From Poronia punctata (taxonomy: Eukaryota > Ascomycota > Sordariomycetes > Xylariales > Xylariaceae), in assembly GCA_022579005.1 (NCBI GenBank), contig MU401566.1, positions 58,078 through 122,077 of the forward strand: a stretch of DNA of 64,000 nucleotides, read 5' to 3'. A program made the position numbers and the translations under genes. Within the stretch, counting starts at the first letter, position 1. Each line of letters begins with the position of its first letter. Positions 23,826 through 35,538 of the stretch are shown one piece after another. Below the pieces are notes generated by a model. That model had not been told where the DNA came from. It worked only from the letters and a program-made list of their open reading frames with translations, and did no database searches.

Positions 23826-25848
23826 ATGCCTCTAGCTCGCCATGTGAGTGTAAGAAGACTAATAGATGGGATATAATGTAGCTAACGAGTGATTATAGAT
23901 TGATCCGGAGGATCTCATCAAAACGCTTCGCCATGTTAATCTGAATAATGGCGGTGATCAGCGTGCCGACTTGTCCGAGTCGGACAAGCAGCTCCGAAAG
24001 TCGATGACTACTTCTCATCTCACGCCTTATGGCACAAAGTATGCCAGTAAGACTGAGGTGCCGAAGTATCAACTGCCACAGGAGGGAGCACCGGCCGATG
24101 CTGTTTATCAAATCGTTCGGGATGAATTGGATCTTGATGGGAAGCCTAATTTGAATCTTGCTAGGTACGATTCTCATACCTACCTCTTCACAACTTTTAT
24201 GAGCCCTGAAGGAAAAGGCTATACTAATAGCTGATAGCTTCGTTGGCACTTACATGGAACCGAATGCTATGCAGCTCATGACAGAAAACTGTAAGGGAAT
24301 TATTAACACCGCTTGTCAAGCGTACGAGTACCTACCTTACTCACTAACATTACGTGTCACAAGTAACGAAAAACTTAGCCGACAACGATGAATACCCGGC
24401 CATGATGGCGATCCACGAACGCTGCATCAGCATCCTAGCTAATCTGTGGGGTGCCGGAAAGGACGAAAAGGCAGTAGGAACAGCCACTACCGGATCATCA
24501 GAAGCCATCCATCTAGGCGGTCTCGCAATGAAACGTCGATGGCAGGAACATCGTCGAGCGAAAGGCCTGGATACCTCGCGACCCAACATCATCATGGGAG
24601 CTAATGCGCAAGTGGCCCTGGAGAAGTTTGCGAGATATTTTGAAGTCGAGGCACGCATTCTGCCCGTGTCAGAGAAGAGTAAATACAGATTAGATCCCGA
24701 TCTTGTGAGAGAGAACATTGACGAGAATACTATCGGGGTTTTCGTCATCTTGGGAAGTACTTATACAGGTCATTACGAGCCGGTCGAAGAGATTCACGAT
24801 ATCTTGGATGAGTATGAGAGAAAGACAGGGGTTGGTATTCCGATCCATGTCGATGCGGCATCGGGAGGCTTCGTTGCCCCTTTTACTCATGCCGGAGCAG
24901 GCGGGACCAAATGGTATGTGTTATACTTTTCTTATCCTCATTTTCCCGACATAAAACAAAACACTCACTCACCCTGAATTGAATTTTGTCCATAGGAACT
25001 TTGAACTCCCCCGCGTCAAATCCATCAACGTATCCGGCCACAAATACGGCCTCGTATCCGCCGGTCTCGGATGGATAGTATGGCGGGACGAATCCTACTT
25101 ACCCGAACATCTCATCTTCGAACTGCATTACCTAGGCGGCACGGAAAAGTCCTTTGCCCTTAACTTTTCCCGTCCGGGCGCACACGTCATCGTGCAATAC
25201 TACAACCTCATCCACCTGGGCTTTTCCGGATATCGAGAAATCATGGAAAACTGTCTCACCAACGCTCGTCTGCTATCTAAGAGTTTGGAGGCGACGACTT
25301 GGTATACATGCGTTTCGGAAATCCATAAACCCAGTCCCAAACTCAAACTCAAACAACCAAATCCCAAAGAAGAAGAAGAAGAAGAAGAAGAAGAAGAAGA
25401 AACATCAGAAAAATACATAGCCGGCCTCCCCGTAGTCTCGTTCCGCTTCTCCGACACATTCAGACAAGATTTCCCCCACATCAAACAAGAATCCGTCTCG
25501 TTGCTCCTCCGCGCCCGTCAATGGATCATACCCAACTACGCACTCCCCCCGCACGAGAACAAGACGGAGATTTTACGGGTTGTCATACGCGAGAGCATGA
25601 GTTTGGATTTATTGGATCGGTTGATTTCGGATATCGTTTCCGTGACGGAGAATTTGATGGTCCAGAGTAGTAATAATAATGATGATGATGAAAGGGAAAG
25701 AAGTAGTGATGGTTTGTCGACATCTCTTCTTCTTCTTCAACATAGGGATGTTGGATCTGCCGGGTCGCAACAGGATTCGAAACAGAAGACTGCCAAGGGG
25801 GATGTTATTCGTCGGTTGGAGGAGGGGATTCATAGGAGTGTTTGTTAG
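23826..25848 (+). CDS. Glutamate decarboxylase (PLP-dependent)
   Basis: Five exons: 23826-23843, 23899-24164, 24238-24290, 24364-24913 and 24996-25848; introns of 55, 73, 73 and 82 bp; product 579 aa. The enzyme makes GABA and CO2 from L-glutamate, the entry to the GABA shunt. Family marks in order are NLASFVGTYMEP (spanning exons 2-3), DNDEYPAMMAIHERCISILA, the PLP phosphate-site motif TATTGSSEAIHLGGLAMKRR, IGVFVILGSTYTGHYEPVEE, IPIHVDAASGGFVAPF with the PLP-stacking Asp, and VSGHKYG with the Schiff-base lysine (about K312), then FALNFSRPG. The fold is complete to the small C-terminal domain (RQWIIPNYALPPHE, RVVIRESMSL). Two oddities: an insertion after about residue 425 carrying a GAA-coded glutamate run, and a long Asn/Asp/Ser-rich tail beyond about residue 510. 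The first exon encodes only six residues; a different start is possible. Confidence 0.93.
25369..25401 (+). repeat. (GAA)n microsatellite in the glutamate decarboxylase CDS
   Basis: About eleven GAA triplets encode a run of glutamates in the C-terminal third of the enzyme. The tract sits in a surface loop absent from most family members, next to Lys/Pro-rich spacer residues. Triplet structure keeps the frame when the number of units changes. Confidence 0.85.
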
Positions 25849-26101
25849 GATGGGATTGTTGTTATGGAAAACACTGGTCCGAGAACCTCTCGGGGGGAAC
25901 ATCATCATGTTTCATCTTTGCCGGTTCGTGGTCGAAAATGTAACATGTTTAGATACTCGAAACCGACCACCTACTTTCTCTTCTTCCAGTACCCCTAGTA
26001 GATACCTTACGTAAATCATACAAATATATGTAATGATGAAAAGAAAAGGCCACCACAAACCCATCCAAGCTTATGACTACCTACCTAACCTACCTAATTA
26101 A

Positions 26102-26811
26102 TTACTGCCTCCCCAACCCCGAAGGAGAAGTCGTCCCCCCAACGACAACAGGAGGTTTCCTCCTCAGCGTAGAACTACTCCCCCAAGTCCCCGCCGATTT
26201 CCTCAATCGACTACCCAAACTAATCCTAGCCGCCGACAACGGTTGTTGTTGTTGTTGATGTTGATGATGTTGATGATGATGATGATGATGACTAATCTCC
26301 TTATTATTCTCAACATTTTCCCAACCCCCATCATCTTCTCTCTGTGGTTTAAACTTGCCCAACCTCAAAGCCCCCATCATGGCAGCGATAGTTTCAATCT
26401 GCCCATTCATAGCCTCCCTCACACAATCACATTCGTCCCCGGCCGGACATTCCGATTCCTCGGCCTCATGCCATTCCCCGAGACAATTATCGTGGATCGT
26501 ACAACCGCAGGCTAAACAGGGGGGGTACAGAGCATCGATTGGTTCTCTACAGAAGACGCAGAGCATTTGTTTCTGCGTGCGTTTACATCGTTCGCAGGTG
26601 CCTACTCCGCCGCCGACGGTTGCGTGGCTCTCGGAAGAACGGATGGGGTCGAGGTGGATTTCGTGGACGCGGCAGATTCCCCGGATGTCGATTCCTCGGC
26701 TTGATTGGACTAGGGCTTGGAGTTGTTCTTTTTTGCCGACGGCTATGGGGTAGTGTTGTTGTTGTTGTTGTTGTTGTTGTTGCTGCTGGACATTTTGGGA
26801 AATGGCGGTTA

Positions 26812-26842
<31 letters not shown>

Positions 26843-29800
26843 ACTATCAATGGTGTTGCTTTGGTATGAGCTGTAGAAACCTTCTGTTCCGGCACTGCCG
26901 AATAATAAGGAATGAGCGGTCGAGGGGTTGTCCATTAATACGTTGAATTTTAAAACTTCTAGACGGGCAAGGGGTAGGTTCCACATTTGTAACATCTCGG
27001 CGTAGGCACAGCGGTAGCTTGTCCAGAGGGAATTCCGGGAGGGCTCGAGGAATGGGACGGCTAACCATCCGTCGTCGTCAAAGATGCTTTGATCTTCTAC
27101 TTGGGCAGAAATACCATAACATACCAAGGTCGAGTTATCTTCCCGACGGTATTCGTCGTCGGACATGGAGTTGCGAGCTGTCATGGATGGTTCCGAAACG
27201 GGACCTATCGTAGTTGATCCGCCCCATGTGATGTTGGATGGTGTGAGATTGTTGAGAAATGTCTCGGCTGGACTGACACGTTTACGAGTGGGTGGAGAGG
27301 TAGAAGCCGCGCTGGCAAAAGGTCTCTGGATGCTGGCTAGACCTGAAGAAAAGGCAGTGTTGGCTCGACGAAGTAGCCTGTTTTCCGGCGATGTCGAGAG
27401 ACTCTGGGTCGGGTCTGTTTCCGGATGTTCTCCTCTTGGGGTCCTACTTGGTGGGGTGTCACCACAAGAGTATGATGTCGACTCGGGTTCGCCAGGCCAA
27501 AACTCGTCCGATCCGTAGGACCCGACAATATGAAGGGGCGTATGTAGAGTCTTGGGTGTAGACAAGGCCGAATTCGCCTGGCTCTTGTAGTTCAAGTTTG
27601 TCTGATTAGAATGCCACAACGACGCGTCTACGGGGAAATAGTCGAGAGAAAAGGACGGGGCCTTCATCGGTAGTGGCGTTTCTGGCTGGGCAAGTTGGGA
27701 CTCGGCATAAGCGATGCTATCCTCGGCCGTCGATTCACTGAAGATACACGAAAGCATGGCAAGCATCTGCACATCCCCGAGCTGTTCAAAGTATTCGAAC
27801 AGTTCACGTATAAGGCCTGTAGCCAGAGGATGGTGGCCCCATTTGACTCGTCCTGTAAGGGTATTGTTGTCCAACAGGCCTCCAGAATTCGGCTTATCCC
27901 CACTGAAACGCGCAATGGCATCTTTGGCGATGACGAGGATCGTGTCTCGTTGTTTCTCGTGCTCCAAAAGTTCGAGTGGGATGTCTCTGCGTAGAAGCAG
28001 GCCAGCATATCGCCACACATCGACCAAGTCATGCCGGCCGTATTTCTCAGCAACATAAGCATTGTGTTCACACACATCCGGCCCATCGCCAAAGATGGAA
28101 TATTCAGAAGCCAGTTCCCGCTTAGAAGGTAGGTCGTCTGCCAGATTATATATCGACACCACGTTCTTCGGTCTGGCTGCACGACGTCTGCTAGCTGCGG
28201 TACCAGTTCCCGTCCCGACTCCGGTGCCGCCACCACTAGAATGGACAGAGTATGTGCCACTCAGAGCCTTTCTAAACCGCCGTCCAGGCAGATACCACAT
28301 GTTGATTTTATTCAGATACGTCGTTTCCGAATCGCTCGAGCTCGAAGAAGAAGCCTCAGAAGCATCCGAGTCGGAATGGTCTTCCGTCATCGAGTCATCG
28401 TTCAACGTCCTGTGTCGTGGAGGAGTGGAATCCTGTTGGAGACGACCGAATCCGGAAAACGTCGGCTCATCCCGAGCCCGTTCTCGAAAGCCATCGGTAG
28501 GGGTGAAGAGAGTCCGAATCTTGTCTTCCTTGGTGCGGAAGAAACAGACGAGTCGGCCGTCGTTGGAAAATCGGGCACCGCATGTACGCGGGTTTGGCGG
28601 GATCGTAGGCCGGTAAATCGGCCCCAACGTAGCGTCGAGCTCTGTACTAGCACTTAGCTCTTGAGACATGGTCATGATGGCCGATCCACCAGGCGGAATA
28701 TCGTTCTCTTCATCCTCGCTAGAGCTGTCGTCCTCTATCCCGTCAAAGTCGTCGTCCAGGTCCCGCACATTCTTGAAGAAGGTGTCACTACTAGAGAGAT
28801 CGATCTCTCCTAGCAAATAACTAAATGCCACGTCGAGACAGTTTTGATGTTTCTTTGAAAACTGCTGGGCCAACTGGTTCACCTCTTCGTCAAGTCGCTT
28901 GTGTACCTTGTCCGCCATCAGTGCCGTTTTCTCGATGACGAATTTCGGTGCTCTAGCTTTCGGATATCTTGCGGGGACATCAACTCTGACTTTGATGTAG
29001 ATGGTATCCCCATCCGCGCCCCAGGGTCCCTTCAGAGATGCCCTCAACGTGAGAGATTCCATATCGACATTATCCCATTGGACATTGGGTAGTTGTTGGT
29101 TGACACGCAATATCTCCTCTTGTAATGTCTCTGGCTCGCCCCAACGTTCATTGTGAAAGCTCGGGCCAAACATGGTAGAGTCCTTTGAGTCTTTCCTCTG
29201 AGGGGTTGAAATCACCGATGCCTTTCTCTTGTTCAGAGTGATTCCTCTCATCCAGCCAAGCTGGTCATGATGACGATCGTTGCCTTTCGCCGCCGCCGGC
29301 TGTACCTTCATCGAGTGGCCCTTCCAGCCCGTGACCCTCTTAGGCCTCGGCGTATGAGCCGACATTGTCTGCATGCCCAAAGTCAAGGCACTACGCATGT
29401 AATGACCTCCGCCACTCCCCGGACGTGGGTCGCTCATACTTGCCGCCCTCCTCTCTCTAGCCGAATGGTCGTCTATGGCCCGGTACGTCTTGTATGCCGC
29501 TCCCTTTCGGGTGATGGGAATATTGAGAGCCTCGCCACCCTTGACGTGGCCCACCGATTGGAGGATCTTAGGTTCGGCCTTGTGTAGACGAAGCTGGTTA
29601 TCCTCGCCCCACGACACCAACTGGAACTCTCGGTTGTCGGTTCCGTCAGCAACCCCTCCGCGTGTTCTCCAAAGGAATTCTTTCACTTTGTGGTTGCCAT
29701 GGCCGGGAAAGACGGTGACAGGATCGACAATCTCGTTTTCGTTTGCATTGCGACCTAAATCATAGAGGTAGAGATTACCAGGATCGGTCTGTGGCATAGC

Positions 29801-30691
29801 CAGTAGCCCCCATCCGAAAGGAGTATGCCGAGCACGCCATACGGGGAATTCCGTCTTGATGACACTCGCTGGCTCGTCCGAGGCGGCATAATCCCATATC
29901 TTGATGCTCTTGTCCAAGGAACAAGTAGCCACCTTGGTGGCCTCTGTACGATTCCAATCCACGCCATAGATCTTGGAGGTGTGAGCGCTTATGGATTTCA
30001 GAGGTACGGACGGGTTCCTTTCATCCCAAATGTGTAACCATCGGTCATGGGACGAGGCGAGAATGAAGGGGTCCTGACGGTTGTACTTGACCTGTGTTGC
30101 ACCTGCGAACCAGTCACAAAAGGTCAGAACGGGTTGTTTCGGTTTCCGTAGATCCCAAGTGTGCACGTAGCCATCGACGGCACAGGTCGCAAGAATATCC
30201 GGGTGATGAGCAGAAAAGTTGACATCTGTAATAGCCCTGCTGTGTCCCTGTAACGAATGTTCGATCGCGCCACTGGCCGAGTCCTCCCTAAGGCTCAGGT
30301 TCCAGACTAGGCAACGATGATTCGCTGTAGAAGCCACCCAATAATCTCTCGCCGCGAAAGGAGACCACTGGACATCGACGACCAACCAAGGCAAGCCGTG
30401 AGTGCTGAGCCTTCGTGGTGGGCTGAAAGGGGAGTCGAGGTCGATGATGGCAAGCCCCTCAGGTCTGTTTGTCGATTTTTGGTCAGCATAACATCTTTCT
30501 TGGTATGATTTATGATCCAATCCTTACGAGGCCAATGCTACATCGCGACCACTAGGCGATATGGTGGCTGAGCCTACCAGGCCGTCCACATGGATAGTTA
30601 CGTCCGCATCGAAAGTCTCGCTATCATAGGCAGACTTGAGAGTTTTACTCCTCTTCGATACGTCCAGGGGATAATCAAAAGTAGAAGGCAT
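26102..30691 (-). CDS. SEA/GATOR2 complex subunit Mtc5/Sea3 (WDR59 orthologue)
   Basis: Two exons, 30691-30528 and 30464-26102, joined across a 63-bp intron (GTAAGG...ACAG); product 1508 aa. WDR59/Mtc5 is a subunit of the SEACAT (GATOR2) complex on the vacuole membrane, which supports TORC1 signalling when amino acids are present. Seen in order: an N-terminal seven-bladed WD40 propeller (about 30-370; SATISPSGRDVALAS, WSPFAARDYWVASTANHRCL, HTWDLRKPKQPVL, HTSKIYGVDWNR), an RWD domain (about 496-615; ETLQEEILRVNQQLPNVQW, YPKARAPKFVIEKTA), a long acidic/serine linker, and a C-terminal zinc-ribbon/RING region (about 1340-1405; CERCKRTQKQMLCVFC, PPCLACGCTIHDNCLGEWH, CPAGDECDC). Low-complexity inserts of poly-Asn, poly-Gln and His/Gln lie around the zinc region. 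Ends of the minus-strand Sea3 and plus-strand GAD genes face each other (convergent, 253 bp). Confidence 0.93.
26752..26845. repeat. Poly-Gln and poly-Asn codon repeats in Mtc5/Sea3
   Basis: GTT/TTG triplet runs on the + strand at about 26752-26786 and 26811-26842 encode eleven Gln and ten Asn residues on the minus strand, just before the zinc-binding C-terminus. A related His/Gln-rich run is encoded at about 26240-26292. These are expandable in-frame microsatellites. Confidence 0.8.
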
Positions 30692-32496
30692 ATTTCTAAA
30701 CAGGCTTCGTCTCTCACATGGCGCCCATGGCCTCACCACCACCCAGTTGAGCTAGTAAAAGGTGGCACTGGAAATTGATTCATCACAAGTCTTGATTATA
30801 CAGGCCTGATCTTGAACTAGTGAGGGGTGAAGGAAATGAAGTCGGCAAGGCTTGGATGAAAAGTTTATTGTGCTAGGTATGGTGAATGGCAAAGGGTATA
30901 TATAAACAATCAACGCTTTTGTCTAATGAGAGTTGAAGCTTGTTATGAGTTCATCCTCCAAAGTTGAGGATATGCTGAAGTCCCACATCACGGACCGTCG
31001 GTGGGTCTTTTTGTAGTCTAACTATTTCAAGCCCCTTGCTCCAACGCCCATAGAACGCCACACGCCATGCATTCTGTGGCGCGGCGCCTACCCTGAAGCG
31101 ACACTTTTATTACCTGGTAAGTTGTAAGTTGTAACAGCTCAGTCTAACTGACTTGAACATCACAAGATTATAGTGTTGAAGTGGAGAGTATGATATTTGT
31201 TACACGCGACATCATATTAATGTAGGCTTCATCTGAACATATAGATAGATCTATCTGGTTAGTGACTATATGATATGGCCTTAGGTTATTCAGACACCTC
31301 AGATTTACCAACCAAAAAAGGTCCAACCTATTCCCTGTCTCTGTACTCTCGCGCCTGATTTCATACGCACCTCCAGATGAAGCTTGCTACTAACTATGCC
31401 CTCTTGCCCTATTTACAGGACAGCATAAGATAGGAGTCAGCCTACTCGTTCTAATTTGCAACAATACCTAGGAACGGACAGTTCAGCTGACAACAGCTAA
31501 ACAACAAGGCAACCCTACTAATACTTTGTAAAAGTAGTTCTAGATAGCAGCGGACAAAGGGAAGAACAATGCCAGATGTAAGACAAATATCTGTGCGCTT
31601 GTCATTTCAAAAGCCAACTTCAAAGCATAGGTAGGAACCAGCTGAATGACTTCAACATGTCACACGCAGTTACCTGAGAACTGTCTGTCGACATGTGAAC
31701 AATTGCCTACAAGGGCCTCTTATTCCACTTGCCTCAGATAGGGAATAAAGAGTGTTGCGCAAATGCAAGGAGGGGCAGAATCAGCCCCACGTTCTAGGTA
31801 CCAGCCCACCTTTACCTTCATATCCTTGTTGAGCAAGAGCGAATCTCTTGAAGATATGACAACATACTTCCATGTTTTGGCAAGCGGAAAGATTATAGAA
31901 GTCACTGCGTTTAGTATTGTGTTTATTGAGTGGCTCTTTTCTTCTAGTAAAAAGGCTGTCAAATGTAGGTAAGTTGCTGGGTTAAGAAGTACCTTAACCT
32001 GCATGTATATATGGGGGGAAAGAAGTACCCCTCATTTGATTTGAATGCTTGATTGCGCCCCGGATACAAGCTGCAACAGGAACTCACGAGGCAAAGGTTC
32101 GTCATAAGGAAATGACTATTAATTGGTAAGTACTTATGTACTCTAGTATGTATCTAAAAGATTCTTGGCATTACTTTTCTACCTTGAAGTTCTTAAAACA
32201 CCAGACAACCTTGCGAGCAGCCTTCCAGACTAATCTTGTCATTCTCTTCTGACTTTCAACCCTCGCATACCATTTACTTGTAGTGCTTCGCCCTATCTGC
32301 ATGCCCAAGGTAGATCGTTAAAAGGAAAAAGTGGTCTACCGAGATATTTAGTTCCTACAAGGATACCTGCGAACAACTTGGGACGATACCCCATTCTCAA
32401 ACAATTGCTAGCACGTCCATTCTTTACCCCGGAATCAGAGAAACAGCTCTACGCAACCATCCTTTACAGAGTGAATAGCATACCGGGAGATTAAAA
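30692..32496. other. Divergent intergenic region between Mtc5/Sea3 and Ubc13
   Basis: About 1.8 kb with no gene. The two flanking genes are transcribed away from each other, so promoters of both lie here. Short frames (31720-32004) lack domain character. Confidence 0.45.
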
Positions 32497-33217
32497 ATGG
32501 CCTTGCCAAAGCGGATAATTAAAGAGACGGAACGTCTCATGACCGAGCCGTACGATACACTATCCCCCCCCCCCCCGGCCTTTCCTTTCCTCTCTTCTCT
32601 TCTCGACAGCGCAGAAGAAAAATAAGCAGTTCTAACTCTTTTTGCTTAGGGTTCCGGGTATCAGCGCAGTCCCCCACGAGGACAACCTTCGCTATTTCGA
32701 TGTCGAGATCCACGGCCCCTCGGGCTCACCGTATGAGGGTAAGTCAAGTACCTGAAGCCGCGGGGTTACAATCCACCTTCCCACCGACCGATCATATTCC
32801 AAGAACACAAATTTTTGATTAACAATTGAACAAAAGGCGGCATTTTCAAGCTCGAGCTGTTCCTTACAGAAGACTACCCCATGGTACCGCCCAAGATCCG
32901 GTTCCTGACCAAAATCTACCATCCCAACGTGGATAAGCTTGGCCGTATCTGTCTAGATGTTTTGAAGAGTAAGGCTACCACCCCATTGTTTCCCCCCTCC
33001 TGTAATCTAATCTTACAACTTCAACTTCATAGACAACTGGTCGCCCGCATTGCAAATCCGCACGATCCTCCTCTCGATCCAGGCCCTACTGGGCGCCCCC
33101 AACCCGGACGACCCTCTCGCGGCCGACGTAGCTAAGAGCTGGAAAGAAGACGAGAACAAGGCCATCGCCACAGCCAGGGAATGGACAAAGCTCCATGCCA
33201 TGCCCGCTCCCAAATAG
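32497..33217 (+). CDS. ubc13: Ubiquitin-conjugating enzyme E2 N, Ubc13
   Basis: Four exons: 32497-32549, 32650-32738, 32837-32968 and 33033-33217; introns of 100, 98 and 64 bp; product 152 aa, exactly the usual Ubc13 length. The sequence runs [87 protein letters not shown] with the catalytic cysteine at C86 after the HPN motif, [20 protein letters not shown] and [18 protein letters not shown]. The NPDDP and MVPPK segments are typical of Ubc13. With its Mms2-type partner it builds Lys63-linked ubiquitin chains, mainly on PCNA during error-free bypass of DNA damage. Intron 1 carries a 13-base C run at 32564-32576. All residues for E2 chemistry are present. Confidence 0.97.
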
Positions 33218-33267
33218 AAAAATGGCAGTGTCCCCATACTTCTCCCGTCTCCCACGGACGTAAAACA

Positions 33268-33455
33268 GGAGCAGAGCTATTGCGATCGATTAAGACAAGA
33301 TTTTCGAAATGCTGCTCTATTTGAATTTGAGCAAGCAGAGTTCCTTTCACATTCTCAAGAAGGAGGGGAGCAGAGTGATTACGACCCATCAAGGGAAGAT
33401 TTTCGAAATTCTTCTCTAATTGACCAAGAGAAGTTCCCTCCTCATTCTCAGCAAG
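33268..33455. repeat. Two-copy tandem repeat (about 99 bp) 3' of Ubc13
   Basis: GGAGCAGAG starts at 33268 and again at 33367; each is followed by a similar block with AAGATTTTCGAAAT, CTCTA.TTGA and CACATTCTCA or CTCATTCTCA. The copies are imperfect and the second is shorter by two codon lengths. Read on the minus strand, both copies stay open and give related peptides (FENLPLMGRNHSAPLL and FENLVLIDRNSSAPVL). It probably lies in the 3' UTR of Ubc13. Confidence 0.65.
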
Positions 33456-34150
33456 AACAATAAATCCCCTAAACCGAACTTGGGAGCTATGGTACACCCG
33501 GGAAGGACAAAGGATAAGAGAGGAGTTTGTTTGTTTTAAGTTGGAGTTTTAGATAGCATCAATACTCAACAGCGGGCAATGGAGGATGACAGCGAGAAAG
33601 ATACGGAAAAAAAATAAAAACAATAAAATATTTTACATGGATGGTGCTGGGTGTTTGGTTGGTGGGTAGGTAGGGCGGCTTTTTGCTTTTCTTTTCTTCT
33701 ATCTTTCATGAATTGAAATAAATCTTTTACATCTTTCTGTCTCCTCCCTGTAGAAGCCTTGTGTTGAGAGAGGTAGATGGCCAGAAGAACTTTTCCCTTT
33801 CTAGATTCTGTACCGATAATGAAATTCTATCTTGTCTCTGTTCCAGTAACAAAAGAAAGATGTTGTGGTATGCTTGCCGGTTTTCTGGTCGCCATGTTGT
33901 AGACTAGGGTTTCAAATACGTTGTAAAATCAGATATGCACACATAGGTAACGTAAGGACATCGAGGTAGTACATTGGGTATTGACATGTTGTTGTGTGTA
34001 TATACCACCAGCAAATAGTAATGGTGGGACGTCCAGAGCCGTGATTCTTCACTTCATGGACCATGATACTACACAAACGTATATACATATATAGAACTTC
34101 CCAATAAACAACCTAACCTACCCCCTATAAACTATATATACCTAAAAAAA
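33456..34150. other. Convergent intergenic region between Ubc13 and Etr1
   Basis: About 700 bp between two 3' ends. It is T-rich with several AATAAA-like words (for example around 33610-33630 and 33716-33722), suitable for polyadenylation of transcripts. No gene is seen. Confidence 0.4.
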
Positions 34151-35538
34151 CTACGTCTCGCCAAAGATAAACACACCCTTTCCAGCCCTAAACCCACCCA
34201 ACGTCCCCTGCACAGCCTGTCTCAACGTATCCTCCTCGGTCTCCCAATTCCAAGGGACGTCCACGACGGGAGTATCGCGAAACTTTCCCTGACGCATGAG
34301 ATCGAGGACCTCATTAACAGTCTGCTGCTTCGCGTTCCTGTCCCCGTCGGCCCAACGGCTTAACCAGAAGCCGACGAAGCGGATATCCTTGAAGATCAAC
34401 AGACCGGTGGGTAAAGCGACGGGCTGGCGCGACATGCCGCCGTAGGTGACCATTGTCCCGCCGACGGATAGTGATCTGGCCATGTTCTGGGCGGATTTGC
34501 CGCCCACGCAATTAAGTCCCAGGCGGACGCCGCCGGCGGAAGCCGTCCATTCGGATAACTTGTCGCGGAAATCGCGCGCCGAGGAGAACTCGTCTTCCGT
34601 GAGGACGTGGGTGGCGCCTAGATCTGTCAATTCGTCGCGGAGCGATCGCGTCTCTTCGGGGGTCGCGCGGGCCCGGATGATGTTTATGCTCTTGTATCCC
34701 CATAATCGGGCGAGTTGGATGGCGGCGCGGCCGACGCCGCTGTTGGCGCCGTTCTGGATGAACCAGTCGCCCTCGCGGAGGGCGGGCCGGGCGTAGTCGC
34801 GGAGCATGCGGTAGGCGGAACAGGGGTTCACGCTTACGGTGCCGGCTTGTCGGATGTCGAGGCCGCGTTTATCGATGGGGAGGACGTCGTCTATCCCCGC
34901 GACGGCGTGGGTGCGCCATGTGCCGAAGCCGGTGCGGGCGGGGATCACCCAGTCGCCTTTTTTGAGGTTGGTGGTGCTGGAGGAGGATGATGATGATGGT
35001 GGGGTGGAGACGATTTCGAAGACGGCTTCGTTGCCGGGTATGACGGAGGGGTTCGAGGTTCCGATTAAGGGGCTGAATTTGGGTTTGACGCCGTAGGTTC
35101 CCTGGATCGTGTTCACGTCTGCTGGGTTGATGGATGCTGCTAGTGTGCGTAGGAGGATGGATGATGAGGGGATGCTGGGGGATATCGAGTGTGAGTGTAA
35201 CCTGTTTTTTGGTAGTCAGTCATTCATTGCGTTGACATGAAAGTTGTCGTGGTAAAAAAAAAAAAAAAAAAAAAAAAAAGGTTTCATGTAAGGTAGGTAG
35301 GAAGATGTGGTCAAGGACGGGAAGAAAGGAAGAAGGAAAAAACCCACTTCAAGACATCTGCAGGCTCGCCGTATTCGCTAAACACGAGGGCCTTTGCCTG
35401 GGTATATCCGTACGGGCCGGACTTCCACCGCACGGATGTCGATGGGCCGAAAGGGGTCGGTCCGTTATGCCATTTCACTGCCGAGGATGGCCGGAGCGTT
35501 GTCCGGAGGACAGGATGGCCGGCTCGAACGGTCGCCAT
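34151..35538 (-). CDS. etr1: Mitochondrial enoyl-[ACP]/trans-2-enoyl-CoA reductase (Etr1/MECR)
   Basis: Two exons, 35538-35348 and 35201-34151, split by a 146-bp intron (GTGGGT...AAACAG) that contains a long poly-T tract; product 413 aa. This NADPH-dependent medium-chain reductase catalyses the last step of mitochondrial type II fatty-acid synthesis, needed for lipoic acid and respiration. The first 40 residues are rich in Arg, Ser and Thr without acids (MATVRAGHPVLRTTLRPSSA), a mitochondrial presequence. Then come YTQAKALVFSEYGEPADVLK, LLRTLAASINPADVNTIQGT with a Tyr in GTYG at the catalytic position, IGTSNPSVIPGNEAVFEIV, a Ser-rich insert, FGTWRTHAVAG, SVNPCSAYRMLRDY, and the nucleotide-binding WFIQNGANSGVGRAAIQLAR, then GLNCVGGKSAQNMARSL and TMVTYGGMSRQPV. 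Length and motifs are complete. Confidence 0.95.
35254..35279. repeat. Poly-A tract (26 A) in the Etr1 intron
   Basis: Twenty-six A on the + strand, i.e. poly-T in the transcript, about 50 nt upstream of the Etr1 3' splice site. It may serve as an extended polypyrimidine tract or be a slippage-grown tract; length is likely uncertain in the assembly. Confidence 0.85.
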
